64,000 nucleotides of DNA, from contig JAIQDT010004209.1 in assembly GCA_021521415.1 (NCBI GenBank), positions 1 to 64,000 of the forward strand, written 5' to 3'. The notes beneath the pieces were generated by a model. That model did not search any database, was not told the origin of the DNA, and saw nothing but the letters and a program-made list of their open reading frames with translations. How positions within the stretch are numbered: the stretch's first letter is position 1; each line of letters opens with the position of its first letter. A program made the position numbers and the translations under genes. The DNA comes from Bidens hawaiensis. Taxonomy: Eukaryota > Streptophyta > Magnoliopsida > Asterales > Asteraceae. Positions 47,667-60,800 of this stretch are shown piece by piece.

Positions 47667-48992
47667 TTAGACCTCATCAAAGTTAATCCTTCCTAAAGCC
47701 TTTAATAGAAAATTAAACCTGGTTTTGTCCAATAGTTTAGTGAACAACTCAGCTAAATTACTCACTAGACTCAATTCTCCTCATTTCTTTTAAACCTTTT
47801 TCACTACAATATCTAATAAAATGATGCCTAACTCTTTATGCTTAGTCTTAGAATGTTGCACATGATTTTTCACAATGAAAATAGCAACAGTATTATCAAT
47901 GAGAATAGAGGTATGTAGGAAATTCAAACCATAGTCCAGCATCTGATTTGGATCCATAGAATCTGTGCACAGCAAGCAGATGCCTCAATATATTTAGCTT
48001 CTTCAATAGAAATTGACATTGTAGTATACTTCTTGCACTGCCAAGACACTAGGTTGTTCCCTTGAAATTGACATCCACATGTAGTAGACTTCCTACTCAT
48101 GTTGCACCCATCATAATAACTATCTGTATAGGCAAGCAGCTCAAAAAATTAATTCTTTAGATACCAAATCCCCAAGTCTGGCTTCCCTTTCAAATATCTA
48201 AATATCCTTTTGACAGCCAACATATGCAAGACTTTAGGATTGGCTTGAAATCTTGCACATACACACACAGCAAACATGATGCAAGGTCTTGATGTAGTCA
48301 GATACATCAATGAACCAATTTTGGCCCTATACTCATGTTGATTTACTGACTTCTCCTTTTCATCTGCTATCATCTTTTCATGTGTATCCATAGGAGTTGT
48401 GACAGTCTTTACTTCATCATACTTAAACTTGGTTAAAATTTCCTTCACATACTTGGATTGATTAATGAATATTCCATCATTCTAATTTTGCACTTGCATT
48501 CCAAGGAAGAAGTTCATCTCTCCCATTGAACTCATACTGTATTTAGATTTCATCACATTCTCAAACTCCTTACACATGGCTTCATCAGTTTATCCAAAGA
48601 TGATGCCATCTACATATACCTGAAGAAGAAGCAAATCTCCTTCCCTTCCTTTTATAGAATAAGGTCTTGTCAATAGCTCCTCTACAGAAACCATTAGCAA
48701 GAAGGTGTTTTGACAACTCATCATACTAAGCTCTAGGAGCTTGATGTAATCCATATAGAGCTTTTCTAAGCTTATACATTCTACTAGAATAACCAAGATC
48801 CTCAAAACCTAGAGGTTGAGTGACATACACCTTCTCATATATCTCTCCATTCAGAAATGCAAATTTGACATCCAGCTGATATACTTTAATGTTCTTTGAT
48901 GCTGCATATACCTGAAAATCCTAATGGCTTCCAATATAGCCACAGGTGCAAACACTTTCTCAAAAATCTATGCCTTCTTCTTGCAGACATCT
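47667..48992 (-). pseudogene. pol: Copia-4 pol, RT and RNase H part (decayed)
   Basis: RT continues here after the gypsy-3 insertion: VYQLDVKFAFLNGEIY and KALYGLHQAPRA (about 48880-48740). The YVDD site reads YVDG (48605-48616), so the second catalytic aspartate is lost. RNase H shows RAKIGSLMYLTTSRP, AYTDSYYDG and EEAKYIEAS, and ends at the stop at 47667-47669. Several stops and frameshifts are present. Confidence 0.8.
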
Positions 48993-51279
48993 TAGTGTGT
49001 AACGATTCCGACGAAACCAGGGATACCCTAACCGGTAGACGATAGTTACGTCATATTTAATGCCGGGTACATGAATTACCATAGTAATTATACGAGAATA
49101 CATGGTTCACTGTATTGATGGTACGTGAATATGTAATTCATCGTATTGATTATGCGGTTAATCGATCGATAGTTATTGAAACCCGAACGAATCGAGGGTT
49201 CAATTATAGACGATATCTATAATATTTAGTGATGTTACGAAGCATTAATGCTTCGGGATAAGTAAAGTACGGCACAGAAAAAGAATTTCGATTTAATGGT
49301 ACGTCGGTACATTAAACGAAACCTTCAATACCAAACCGAGCAAGAGATGATCGATCAAGCCGAAAAAGATGCGCGATAATTAATGATATGATGTTTTAAG
49401 ATAATAAATGTCATGGTTTAAGTTTTTAAAGTTTTTAAATCGGTTTTATATAAATTTCATTTTTAAGCCGAAAAACGACCGTTTTAGCCTCGTTTTAAGC
49501 CGAAATAAACATTTAAACGAAAAACGAACTGAACCAGATTATCCAAAACATTATCCGGATTACGAGAATCTGAATGTGTGGCTAGAAATGAAGAGGTGGG
49601 TCCCACCCCACCCCCTATCAACTTCCGATCGGACTCAAGTCCTTTTCCCCTTATCATTTTCTTTTTTCTAAACAAACAATCAACAATCCATCAATTCTCT
49701 CAACTCAATGGACTAAAAACCGAGATATTTAGCAAGAGAAACAAGGTAAGAATCGAGTTAATCACGTTTCCATCTTCGTTTCTTGAGTTTATTTGCAAGA
49801 AAATGAGGTTTCAAAGATGAAAACCGATTCTTGCATGATCAAGTGATGTATACGGGTTATAAAAGGGATCTTGGTCCAAGAAAGGAGTTAAACGGACCAA
49901 AAACGAATTTTTACGGTTTAAATCTTTGTTTTTGAATCATAACCGAAACTATAGTGTAAGAGGCTTGATCGTGAGTGTAACTTGCTTGGTATTGTGGTAT
50001 GTTGGTTGTAGGTTCTGTATTTAGTGGTAAATAAGGCGGAAAGACGAGCTTGTAGTGGCGGAAAACGAAAGGTATATTCGGTTTATGTTCGGTTTTGGAG
50101 TTTTTGGACAGATTGTGGTGTGTTTAGATTTGAGTCATGAAATTTTACAGGGATGTTCTATATATGAAAATATGAGTTCAGTGAATGTTTGGTAATTTTT
50201 GGACAAAGGATGAATATTTGGTGAATTTAATGCTCGGTTTTGGCCAAAAATGGTGAAAAATAGTTAAATATCATTAAAAATTCTGGAAAATTTCAGATAA
50301 GCTTTTTATATCATTTATAAATCACACAAAAAATTTGAGGTCAGTTGGAGAAGTCTAAGTAGGCTTTTCGGTTAAACGAGTTCTAGGGTTTTCTAGCTCG
50401 GTTTTAGTGAAAATGGCATGTAAAAGACGATTTTGGTTCTGGAAAAATTAAAGGGGACTATGTAGATGGCAGGGGACATCCAGGAAAAATTTGGGATTTT
50501 TCTAAGATCGTTTGGTATTTACGACATATTTAGTGTTTAAATGGTGTTTAAAAATAGATAAATAAATTTTAAATATAAAAATTAATTCTGGAAATATTTT
50601 TATAAACTTCCCCACTGTCAAAAAGTCATTTTTGCAGAATTTCAAGATCCGAGATTAAACGGATAATTATTTGTGCTAATTATCAAACTTTTAAAGTTAA
50701 AACGCGTAAACCGGTGAAGTTCGCTTAAGCGAGCTGACTGGTGTATAAAAACCCTAAAAATGGACTATTTTCATATAAATGAGTTAAACAAGTAAAAATA
50801 AATCATCCGAAAATAATTCGGATGATTTGAGTAATTTTTGTCCGATTTAACAGTTTCCGGTACGCTAAAGACGGAAACGGGTCCCGCGGCCAATCGGGGC
50901 GTCTAAACCGAGCTATAATTTCACATCTTTAATTAAATTATCATTCAACGACTATTTTCGGGTCGTGTGTGACCAAACTCATTTTTGAAACATAAAAACG
51001 GATAACCGTGCTAGGCACGCAAAACGAGAAAAACGACTAATAGTAGTTGTGACCATGGAACTCTAAACGACATCACAATCTGAGTCCGGAGAAGTGTTTC
51101 TGGGTTAACCATCCCCCCAGAACGGGTACAGTGCTGGGTTAACAGTGTCCCCAGATGTACCGGTTAACTTGGTTAAAGTTATATTAATAATGAGTGTATA
51201 GTAACGATCGTAGGGATCATATTACAGATTGGACGTGTTAACTGATAATGATTGTTGTTACCTGCTTGCATGTGCTAAG

Positions 51280-51876
51280 GTGAGTTTCACGAGCCCCTTT
51301 TTCTGAATTGTTTTCAAATATTTTCCCGGGGCGGAAGCATGTTACTACTGAAATGTTTAAGTACATACTGAACGCATGGATTTGCGTGGATTTATATATA
51401 TTTTATTGTACGGGAATCGTACGGAAATGTACTAAGATGGTAATTGTCTGAGTTGCTAACATTCTAAGGCCCCGGAACACGAGTGATTAACTGAAAGCCG
51501 GTAGAGTGTGGATAGTACTATTGGTCTGACAAACCCAACTGGTCCGGCATGGATTTGCTGATGTTTCCCAGCCAGTTGCACATGTCTATTTTGGGTGTTA
51601 TATATATTTTGCTATGTAATGTTAGACATAGCGGTTTGGGGCAGTTCCGTGGGCGGGGGATATGCCACGGGTCCGTAGGCGGGGGATATGCCACGGGTCC
51701 GTGGGCGGGGGATATGCCACGGGGGTTGTGTGTGATAGTCAGAGGTTTCACTGGTGGGCTCAGCATAATTACATCGATAATAATATTATTTTATGATAAT
51801 GATTTATCATGGTTTACTCGAATTGTGAAACTCACAAACTATTCGTAGTTGACCCGTTTTCTCACATGCTTTTCAG
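51280..51876 (+). promoter_or_regulatory. Intron-like cassette in the gypsy-3 LTR
   Basis: The donor is GTGCTAAG/GTGAGTTTCACG followed by AGCCCC. The acceptor is ACATGCTTTTCAG/GTAC, preceded by AAACTCACAAAC and AGTTGACC. The interval is 597 nt. The second LTR copy is 60129-60699. Confidence 0.45.
51646..51723. repeat. 26-bp tandem repeat, 3 copies (gypsy-3 5' LTR)
   Basis: GC-rich unit TCCGTGGGCGGGGGATATGC plus CACGGG, in otherwise AT-rich DNA. The 3' LTR has only two units (60495-60546). Confidence 0.9.
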
Positions 51877-52146
51877 GTACAACTAAGATGAAGTGATTGC
51901 TTACGTGCTAAGTGCTTGATGTGTGTAAGATTTGCGTGCGGAATGTTAGGATACATTATAATGAATAGAATTATGTATCGTATTGTATGATGTGTGTATC
52001 ACCTAGACGGTAATGAAATACGAGACAATGTAATTTTGAAGTATATTAATGTATTCAGTTTTCTTTATAAGCAATGTGGTTGATATCAGAGGTGTCTGTT
52101 GCATCCCGTTTACGTTTCCGCTGCGGTTACGGGGTGTTACAGAAGT

Positions 52147-52160
52147 TGGTATCAGAGCCA
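52147..52160 (+). promoter_or_regulatory. Primer-binding site of gypsy-3 (initiator Met tRNA type)
   Basis: TGGTATCAGAGCCA, five bases after the LTR end. Confidence 0.92.
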
Positions 52161-54700
52161 TTGGTTATAAAAGAATTAGGATGTCTTTAAAAGATACCTA
52201 AATATAACCAGTAGCTCAAGTATTATAGGATCTGAATATCAACTAATAATTTATAGTGACGAGATCTGGATGAACTTGGATGGACAAGTGAGTTATTATG
52301 GTCCGGAACATAATAACAGACTTGTCCGCACGAGAGAATTCAGGGGAAGTCACGGGGAACATTAATAGGTAAAAATGGCAACATATGTGTAAAGTATATA
52401 ATATTATTTATGCGTGCTAATGTGTATATATATATATGTGCATATCTTGTGGGTACAAGTATTGAGAAATGGGACCCGGATAAGGAACCGGGGGATGAAA
52501 TAATAAAAGTACCGAGGATGCTGAAATTTCTAGAGCATCGGTTGATAATGAGTCTGACTTATCGGGCCATAGTTATGATAGTACCAAGTTAGATCTCCCG
52601 TTTGACATTAACCAGAAATATCTAGTAACCGTCACTCCCAACCAAAATTGATAAATCCCTTACCCTACCAACACCGGTACCGTATATCCTAATAACCCCC
52701 TATGTTCACCCGAACCGCCAACCCTCACGTACGAACGGACCTGTACCTGAACCCATTCTTGTTCCATTAAAATAAAAATAAATTAATAATAATAAAATGG
52801 ATAATAGATCAGCAGATAAAAATAATATATAGAAATATATATATGTATTTCTCACTCCCAAACATATGAGACATACCACCTCCAGATCGAGAATTACCGA
52901 TTTTAGCGAACCTAGAACGCCGGAGGACATTGACTGAGCAAGCGATAGAGTTTCCCATAATAGTAATTAATAATATTTGAAGGCAACCCATGTTGTGCGA
53001 TTACCTTGAACCTTGCAACTCCCTATGTTATCCTTACATCCGTTAGATGCCTATACCCATGTATACTCGAATAGAATGATTACTCGTACACAAAGAGGTG
53101 TTGGAATCATTATAGCATAGTTGGTTATTCGTTCGTAGGTGGTATACCGTGTATGCCGGATATACGAATAGACACGGATGTTATAACTCTGTGGTACGTA
53201 ATCGTTTGGTGCTCACGGTGAGCATGTATCGGTTATGCTGACATGCAGAAGGATATTGAAATCAAGTATATTAAACATTAATCTTTGTTGAAAAAGATCT
53301 ATATGTCAGTTGGTGACAAGGGTTATGAAATATATTTAAACGTTAACCAACGTCAGGTTAAGTCCATATGTTATTATACTTGTGGGACATATATATTAGA
53401 TACTGGTATGTGTAATATGTATGATAATATTTGGTGTGTATGTGTACCTGCTGTTATGATTGAACTGGTAACGAGTTATACGGTGAGATTAGTATTGATT
53501 ACTGCGTACGGGATGAGTACGGCAGAATGACATAAAAAGAGTAACTCCAATGATGGAGATTGATATGATTCAGTTGGTTGCTCAAAGATAGCAGATGATG
53601 ATACCGAATGTCGTATCACAGATCACTGCTAGTGTTGATGCAAATGTGATCGCAGAATTATAGATCGAGCAATCACATGATTATGAATATTTCAATTCTT
53701 AGTGTTATTACTAAGAGTGATATTGTCCCACCGAATACTATTGTGACTACAAGTATTAGTTATAAACTAAACATGAATAGTAGTCGTAATGAATTAGATC
53801 CGGTATGAAGGATATGTTTGTTGGTTGTGTTAAGGAAATTATTAATAGTTTACTGATGGTAAAGAGAGGAATATATTAGCGATGGGATAGAAAAGATCGA
53901 AATGGTTAAGGATATTGGTAAGAGGATAGAACATTGTGTAGTGAATTATGCTACAGATATGTTGGTAGATTATGTTGTATCGTGATGGAACACGATGGTA
54001 CAAAATTATAGTTAGAAAATTATTGCTCAGATGATATGGTCAGGATTTAAAAATTCTTGTGCTAGAGCACTTTATTTCGAGTAAATAAACTCAGAGATTG
54101 GAAACTGAGCTATGAAAGATAGAAATGTTGTGTGCTGATCACTTAGAACACGCTAACCGTTTGAAGGAATTGTCATGTCTGGTAACATGGCTAATTACTC
54201 CTGAAACTAAGCGAAGTGAGCACTATATTGGGGACTAACTCCATCGATAAGGAGTATAGTCAACCCTGTAAAATATACAACATTTGGAAGGGTTGTGTCA
54301 CAAGCCAGCATTGATATATTCGACTTTATGGGAAGCGGAATGGAAGGACGTTAGGTGAGACGTCGAGTGCTAAAGAAGAGAAATGATAAAGGTATAGTGC
54401 AAAATAGACTTGTGAATAAGTAGGTATGCCCTACAATCCAGAATTATACCAAGACTAGTTCTGGTGTGAAAACATGAACTGCATGAAGGGTCCTTCCCTA
54501 AATGTGGAAAATATGGTTATCGGCAGGAAGAAGAATGTCGAGTGATAGTAGGCCACAGGTGTGGTAAAGATGGAAGTAATGCCACAATTGTAGAACCAAT
54601 TGAAGCCATGTGAACCGGCAACCCCAACCCATTCGTGTACAACCACTCCGAACCCAACAACTTCAATAATAATCCATCCAAAGAAATCAAATTATGCCAA
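52161..54700 (+). other. Gypsy-3 leader and gag region (unrecognisable)
   Basis: No open frame of convincing length. Gag should lie here by position, but I cannot recover a gag core by eye. A Pro-rich stretch near 52620-52750 is the only hint. AT content is high. Confidence 0.4.
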
Positions 54701-57700
54701 ACAGTTGTACTTGCTATGAATGTGGCAGTACAGAACGTTTCAAGAGAAATTGCCCAAAGTTGAACCAAGGTGTCGTTGGAAGACGAACCTCATGACAAGC
54801 ATCAACCTCTGATTAAGCAAGGAGCCGTGCCTTTGTGAGTAATTCGAATAAAGCACGTCATGAACCAAAGGTGGTATTAAGTACGTTGTAGTTTTAAATC
54901 AATGGCTTCAGCGATATTTTTACGGTCGTCGATAGAAGTTAGTTCCTGTTAACCTCCTATCATTTGGAAAGATACCGATTAGTGAAACTATAGAACCCTA
55001 TACTGTAGAATCGCTAACGGTGAATCCCTAATGGTTAACTAAATTGTTCGGAATTGCCCTATTATTCGGAACGATTAACCTTTCCTTATTGACCTACGAC
55101 CAGTAAAGTTAAGAAGTTTTGACGTAATAGTTAACATGGATTGGCTAACTCAACATGAATCTGAAATCAAATATGAAAAGAAGATGATTAGAAGCTCTCT
55201 TCGGACGATGAAGCGATTAGATACAGAGAAAAGTATACGGTATTATGTTACCACTCTAATATCCTCTTGAAATGTTATAATATTTACGACAAGAAGACGT
55301 GGTGTATTTAACAAATGCGATTGCCAAAGTATTTAAAAGAAAACATATAGAAGATGTTTCGGTGATACTTAAATATCCAGAAGTTTTCCCAGAAGAACTT
55401 CCTGGATTACCGCCAACCCGACAGGTCGAATTCAGAATCGATTTAATGCCTCAAGCTGGCCCTGTTGCTAAAGCACCTTACCGACTTGCACCAACTGAAA
55501 TGCAAGAATTATTGGATAAGGTTTCATATGACCTAGTTAGTCACCATGGGGTGCACCAGTGATATTTGGGAAATGAAGGACGGAAGTGTTAGGATATGTA
55601 TTGATTATGGAGAATTGAATAAAGTGACGATCAAGAATAGGTATTCACTTCTTCGAAATAAATGATCTATTTAACCAACTGCAAGGGGCGATTTATTTTA
55701 GAAGATTGATCTTAGATATAGTTATCACCAAATGAAAAGTCCAAGAGGAGGACGTTGCAACAACAGCGTTTCGGACTCGTTACGGCCATTATGAATTCTT
55801 ATTTATACCGTTCGGGCTAGCAAATGCGCCGGCAGTGTTCATGGAACTCATGAACCGAGTCTGTAAACTTTATTTTGACAAATTTGTCATAGCGTTCATT
55901 GATAATATTTTGATATATTTGCAACGTAAGGAAGAGCACAAACGACGTTTAAAGAAAATTGTGGAAGTGTTAAAGCAAGAGGAGCTATACGCGAAGTTTT
56001 CGAAATGTGATTTTGAATAAAGAAGGCATAATCCCTTGGTCATGTTGTAAAGCAACAAAGATTTCACAAAGATCCAAATAAGATATAAACCATTAAAATT
56101 GTGCCAAGCGCCGATTTTTTAAGTCTCCCCGATGGAGACGATGGTTTTGTCGCGTATTGTGACGCATCGCGTAAAGGGTTAGGATGCGTGTTGACGCAGT
56201 ATAATAAGGTTATAACCTATGCTTCCCGACAGTTAAAAGTACACGAGAAAAATTACACTACTCACGACTTAGAACTGGGAGCGGTTATCTTCGCACTTAA
56301 AATGTGGAGACATTATCTCTACGATACGAAGTGCACCATCTTCACCGATCATAAATGTTTGCAGCACATATTCGATCAGAAAGAACTGAATATGAGGCAA
56401 CGAAGATGGGTTGAGTTGTTAAGCGATTATGACCGTGACATCCGTTATCACCCCGGCAAGGCTAACGTCGTAGCCGATGCTTTGAGTAGGAAAGATCGGG
56501 TTAAGCCATTGCGAGTGCGAGCGCTAGGGATGATAGTCCAGTCGAACTTTTCGGACCTGATTCGAGTCGCTCAACGTGAGGCGTTGAAAGAGGAACAGCG
56601 AAAAGGAGGAACTTTACGGCAATGAGAAGAATTTTGAACAGCGCGTGGACGAAATTCTCTACTTCAAAAATCGGGTTTGGATCCCGACCCTCCATGACCT
56701 TCGTGAATTAATCATGGACGAAGCGCATAGATCGAAATATTCCATACATCGGGGATCAGATTAGACTATTGATGATACGAATATCTGAAAGGATTTTATT
56801 AATGGCCGAGTTTGGAGAAAGATATGGTTACGTATGTTGGTGAATACCTAAATTATGCAAGAGATAAGGCTGCACACCGAAAACCCTAGGGAACGTCACA
56901 ACGACAGAAAATTCGCCAATGATAGTGGGAATAAATTACAATGGATTTCGGGCGCAAATTCCCAAGATATATCAAAGGCATGATGTAAATTGGGTAATCG
57001 CGGATCGATTAACCAATCCTCGCATTTCATCCCAATCCATGATGATTACCACAATGAATTCTCGCCCAAATTCCTGATGGTGGAATGGTATCTCGTCGTG
57101 GAGTACCATTTTCAATTATCTCAGATCGAAATGGTCATCCTACTTCCATTATTGGAAGGCGGGGAAGGAAGCATCGAGAGCTTGAAGCTTTCTATGGGTG
57201 AAGTAATTATCACCAATTTGTTAAATTGAAAATGGGCGTCAATCAAGCCATAAGATTTGAATTGATTCGAGAAACAACCAATCGGATTTATAATATGTAA
57301 GATAAGTTGAAAGCAGTGCGGGATTGACAAAGGATTTATGCCAACATTCAAAGGAAACCATTGTCGCTGGAAAGAGGTGACAAGGTATTTTTAAGGCATC
57401 ACCTTAGAGAGGTGATATGAGGTTTGGCAAAACCGAAAATAGCTCCTTAATATATTGGACCTCATGAGACTATCTCCATGATTGGTCATTTAGTTTATCG
57501 ATTAAGTACTCCAGTGGCTAAGCACTATACATGATGTTTTGCCATGTATACGGATTGAAAAGTACCTAAGCGATGAGGTAACGAAAATACTAGAATGGAA
57601 GTACTCATAGAAGACATACTTGATATCATAAATAATTCCGTGGAGATAGTAGACGGGAAAACTAAACAGTTTGGACACACCAAGCTTTATTGATTAAGAT

Positions 57701-57804
57701 TAAGTGGAATTCACAGCGAGGACCAGATTATACCTGGTAACGCGAGGGTGAATTCTGAAGGAAAAACCCCCACCTTTCCCTCGGAAAGGGATAGTGAGCG
57801 TGTA
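54701..57804 (+). pseudogene. pol: Gypsy-3 gag end and pol (heavily decayed)
   Basis: A gag knuckle reads CYECGSTERFKRNC (about 54710-54750), with Arg where His should bind zinc. Protease remnant shows FDVIV and MDWL near 55115-55145. The RT start (EELPGLPPTRQVEFRIDL, 55390-55450) and the region with FIDN instead of FIDD (55895-55906) follow. RNase H at 56101-56625 is an uninterrupted island of 174 codons ([24 protein letters not shown]). Integrase (56630-57600) is hard to read, with only YSIH and short blocks left. The end of pol retains a DYTW remnant near 57730. Confidence 0.75.
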
Positions 57805-57840
57805 AAATTTCGAGGACGAAATTTCTTAACGGGGGGAGAA
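57805..57840 (+). promoter_or_regulatory. Hairpin and polypurine tract of gypsy-3
   Basis: A perfect inverted repeat AAATTTCG/CGAAATTT with loop AGGA lies at 57805-57824. The tract GGGGGGAGAA (57831-57840) directly precedes the 3' LTR. Confidence 0.8.
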
Positions 57841-60800
57841 TGTAACGATTCCGACGAAACCAGGGATACCCTAACCGGTAGACGATAGTTACGTCATATT
57901 TAATGCCGGGTACATGAATTACCATAGTAATTATACGAGAATACATGGTTCACTGTATTGATGGTACGTGAATATGTAATTCATCGTATTGATTATGCGG
58001 TTAATCGATCGATAGTTATTGAAAGCCGAAGGAATCGAGGGTTCAATTATAGACGATATCTATAATATTTAGTGATGTTACGAAGCATTAATGCTTCGGG
58101 ATAAGTAAAGTACGGCACAGAAAAAGAATTTCGATTTAATGGTACGTCGGTACATTAAACGAAACCTTCAATACCAAACCGAGCAAGAGATGATCGATCA
58201 AGCCGAAAAAGATGCTCGATAATTAATGATATGATGTTTTAAGATAATAAATGTTATGGTTTAAGTTTTTAAAGTTTTTAAATCGGTTTTATATAAATTT
58301 CATTTTTAAGCCGAAAAACGACCGTTTTAGCCTCGTTTTAAGCCGAATTAAACATTTAAACGAAAAACGAACTGAACCAGATTATCCAAAACATTATCCG
58401 GATTACGAGAATCTGAATGTGTGGCTAGAAATGAAGAGGTGGGTCCCACCCCACCCCCTATCAACTTCCGATCGGACTCAAGTCCTTTTCCCCTTATCAT
58501 TTTCTTTTTTCTAAACAAACAATCAACAATCCATCAATTCTCTCAACTCCATGGACTAAAAACCGAGATATTTAGCAAGAGAAACAAGGTAAGAATCGAG
58601 TTAATCACGTTTCCATCTTCGTTTCTTGAGTTTATTTGCAAGAAAAAGAGGTTTCAAAGATGAAAACCGATTCTTGCATGATCAAGTGATGTATACGGGT
58701 AATACAAGGGATCTTGGTCCAAGAAAGGAGTTAAACGGACCAAAAACGAATTTTTACGGTTTAAATCTTTGTTTTTGAATCATAACCGAAACTATAGTGT
58801 AAGAGGCTTGATCGTGAGTGTAACTTGCTTGATATTGTGGTTGTTGGTTTTAGGTTCTGTATTTAGTGGTAAATAAGGCGGAAAGACGAGTTTGTAGCTT
58901 GTAGTGGCGGAAAACGAAAGGTATATTCGGTTTATGTTCGGTTTTGGAGTTTTTGGACAGATTGTGGTGTGTTTATATTTGAGTCATGAAATTTTACAGG
59001 GATGTTCTATATATGAAAATATGAGATCTGTGAATTTTTGGTAATTTTTGGACAAAGGATGAATATTTGGTGAATTTAATGCTCGGTTTTGGCCAAAAAT
59101 GGTGAAAAATAGTTAAATATCATGAAATATTCTGGAAAATTTCAGATAAGCTTTTTATATCATGTATAAGTCACACACAAAATTTGAGGTCAGTTGGAGA
59201 AGTCTAAGTAGGCTTTTCGGTTAAACGAGTTCTAGGGTTTTCTAGCTCGGTTTTAGTGAAAATGGCATGTAAAAGAAGATTTTGATTCTGGAAAAATTAA
59301 AGGGGACTATGTGGATGGCAGGGGACATCCAGGAAAAATTTGGGATTTTTCTAAGATCGGTTGGTATTTACGACATATTTAGTGTTTAAATGGTGTTTAA
59401 AAATAGATAAATAAATTTTAAATATAAAAATTAATTCTGGAAGTATTTTTATAAAATTCCCCACTGTCAAAAAGTCATTTGTGCAAAATTTCAAGATCCG
59501 AGATTAAACGGATAATTATTTGTGCTAATTATCAAACTTTTAAAGTTAAAACGCGTAAACCGGTGAAGTTCGCTTAAGCGAGCTGACTGGTGTATAAAAA
59601 CCCTAAAAATGGACTATTTTCATATAAATGAGTTAAACAAGTAAAAATAAATCATCCGAAAATAATTCGGATGATTTGAGTAATTTTTGTCCGATTTAAC
59701 AGTTTCCGGTACGCTAAAGACGGAAACAGGTCCCGCGGCCAATCGGGGCGTCTAAACCGAGCTATAATTTCACATCTTTAATTAAATTATCATTCAACGA
59801 CTATTTTCGGGTCGTGTGTGACCAAACTCATTTTTGAAACATAAAAACGGATAACCGTGCTAGGCACGCAAAACGAGAAAAACGACTAATAGTAGTTGTG
59901 ACCATGGAACTCTAAACGACATCACAATCTGAGTCCGGAGAAGTGTTTCTGGGTTAACCTTCCCCCCAGAACGGGTACAGTGCTGGGTTAACAGTGTCCC
60001 CAGATGTACCGGTTAACTTGGTTAAAGTTATATTAATAATGAGTGTATAGTAACGATCGTAGGGATCATATTACAGATTGGACATGTTAACTGATAATGA
60101 TTGTTGTTACCTGCTTGCATGTGCTAAGGTGAGTTTCACGAGCCCCTTTTTCTGAATTGTTTTCAAATATTTTCCCGGGGCGGAAGCATGTTACTACTGA
60201 AATGTTTAAGTACATACTGAACGCATGGATTTGCGTGGATTTATATATATTTTATTGTACGGGAATCGTACGGAAATGTACTAAGATGGTAATTGTCTGA
60301 GTTGCTAACATTCTAAGGCCCCGGAACACGAGTGATTAACTGAAAGCCGGTAGAGTGTGGATAGTACTATTGGTCTGACAAACCCAACTGGTCCGGCATG
60401 GATTTGCTGATGTTTCCCAGCCAGTTGCACATGTCTATTTTGGGTGTTATATATATTTTGCTATGTAATGTTAGACATAGCGGTTTGGGGCAGTTCCGTG
60501 GGCGAGGGATATGCCACGGGTCCGTGGGCGGGGGATATGCCACGGGGGTTGTGTGTGATAGTCAGAGGTTTCACTGGTGGGCTCAGCATAATTACATCGA
60601 TAATAATATTATTTTATGATAATGATTTATCATGGTTTACTCGAATTGTGAAACTCACCAACTATTCGTAGTTGACCCGTTTTCTCACATGCTTTTCAGG
60701 TACAATTAAGATGAAGTGATTGCTTACGTGCTAAGTGCTTGATGTGTGTAAGATTTGCGTGCGGAATGTTAGGATACATTATAATGAATAGAATTATGTA

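Larger units (their letters stand above)
48998..52141 (+). repeat. Gypsy-3 5' LTR
   Basis: Ends TGTAACGATT and GGTGTTACA. TATA-like TTTATATAAAT lies at 49445-49455. A strong donor AACAAG/GTAAGA is at 49745/49746. A second donor CTAAG/GTGAGT (51280) and acceptor TTTTCAG/GT (51876) bound the intron-like cassette. Confidence 0.93.
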
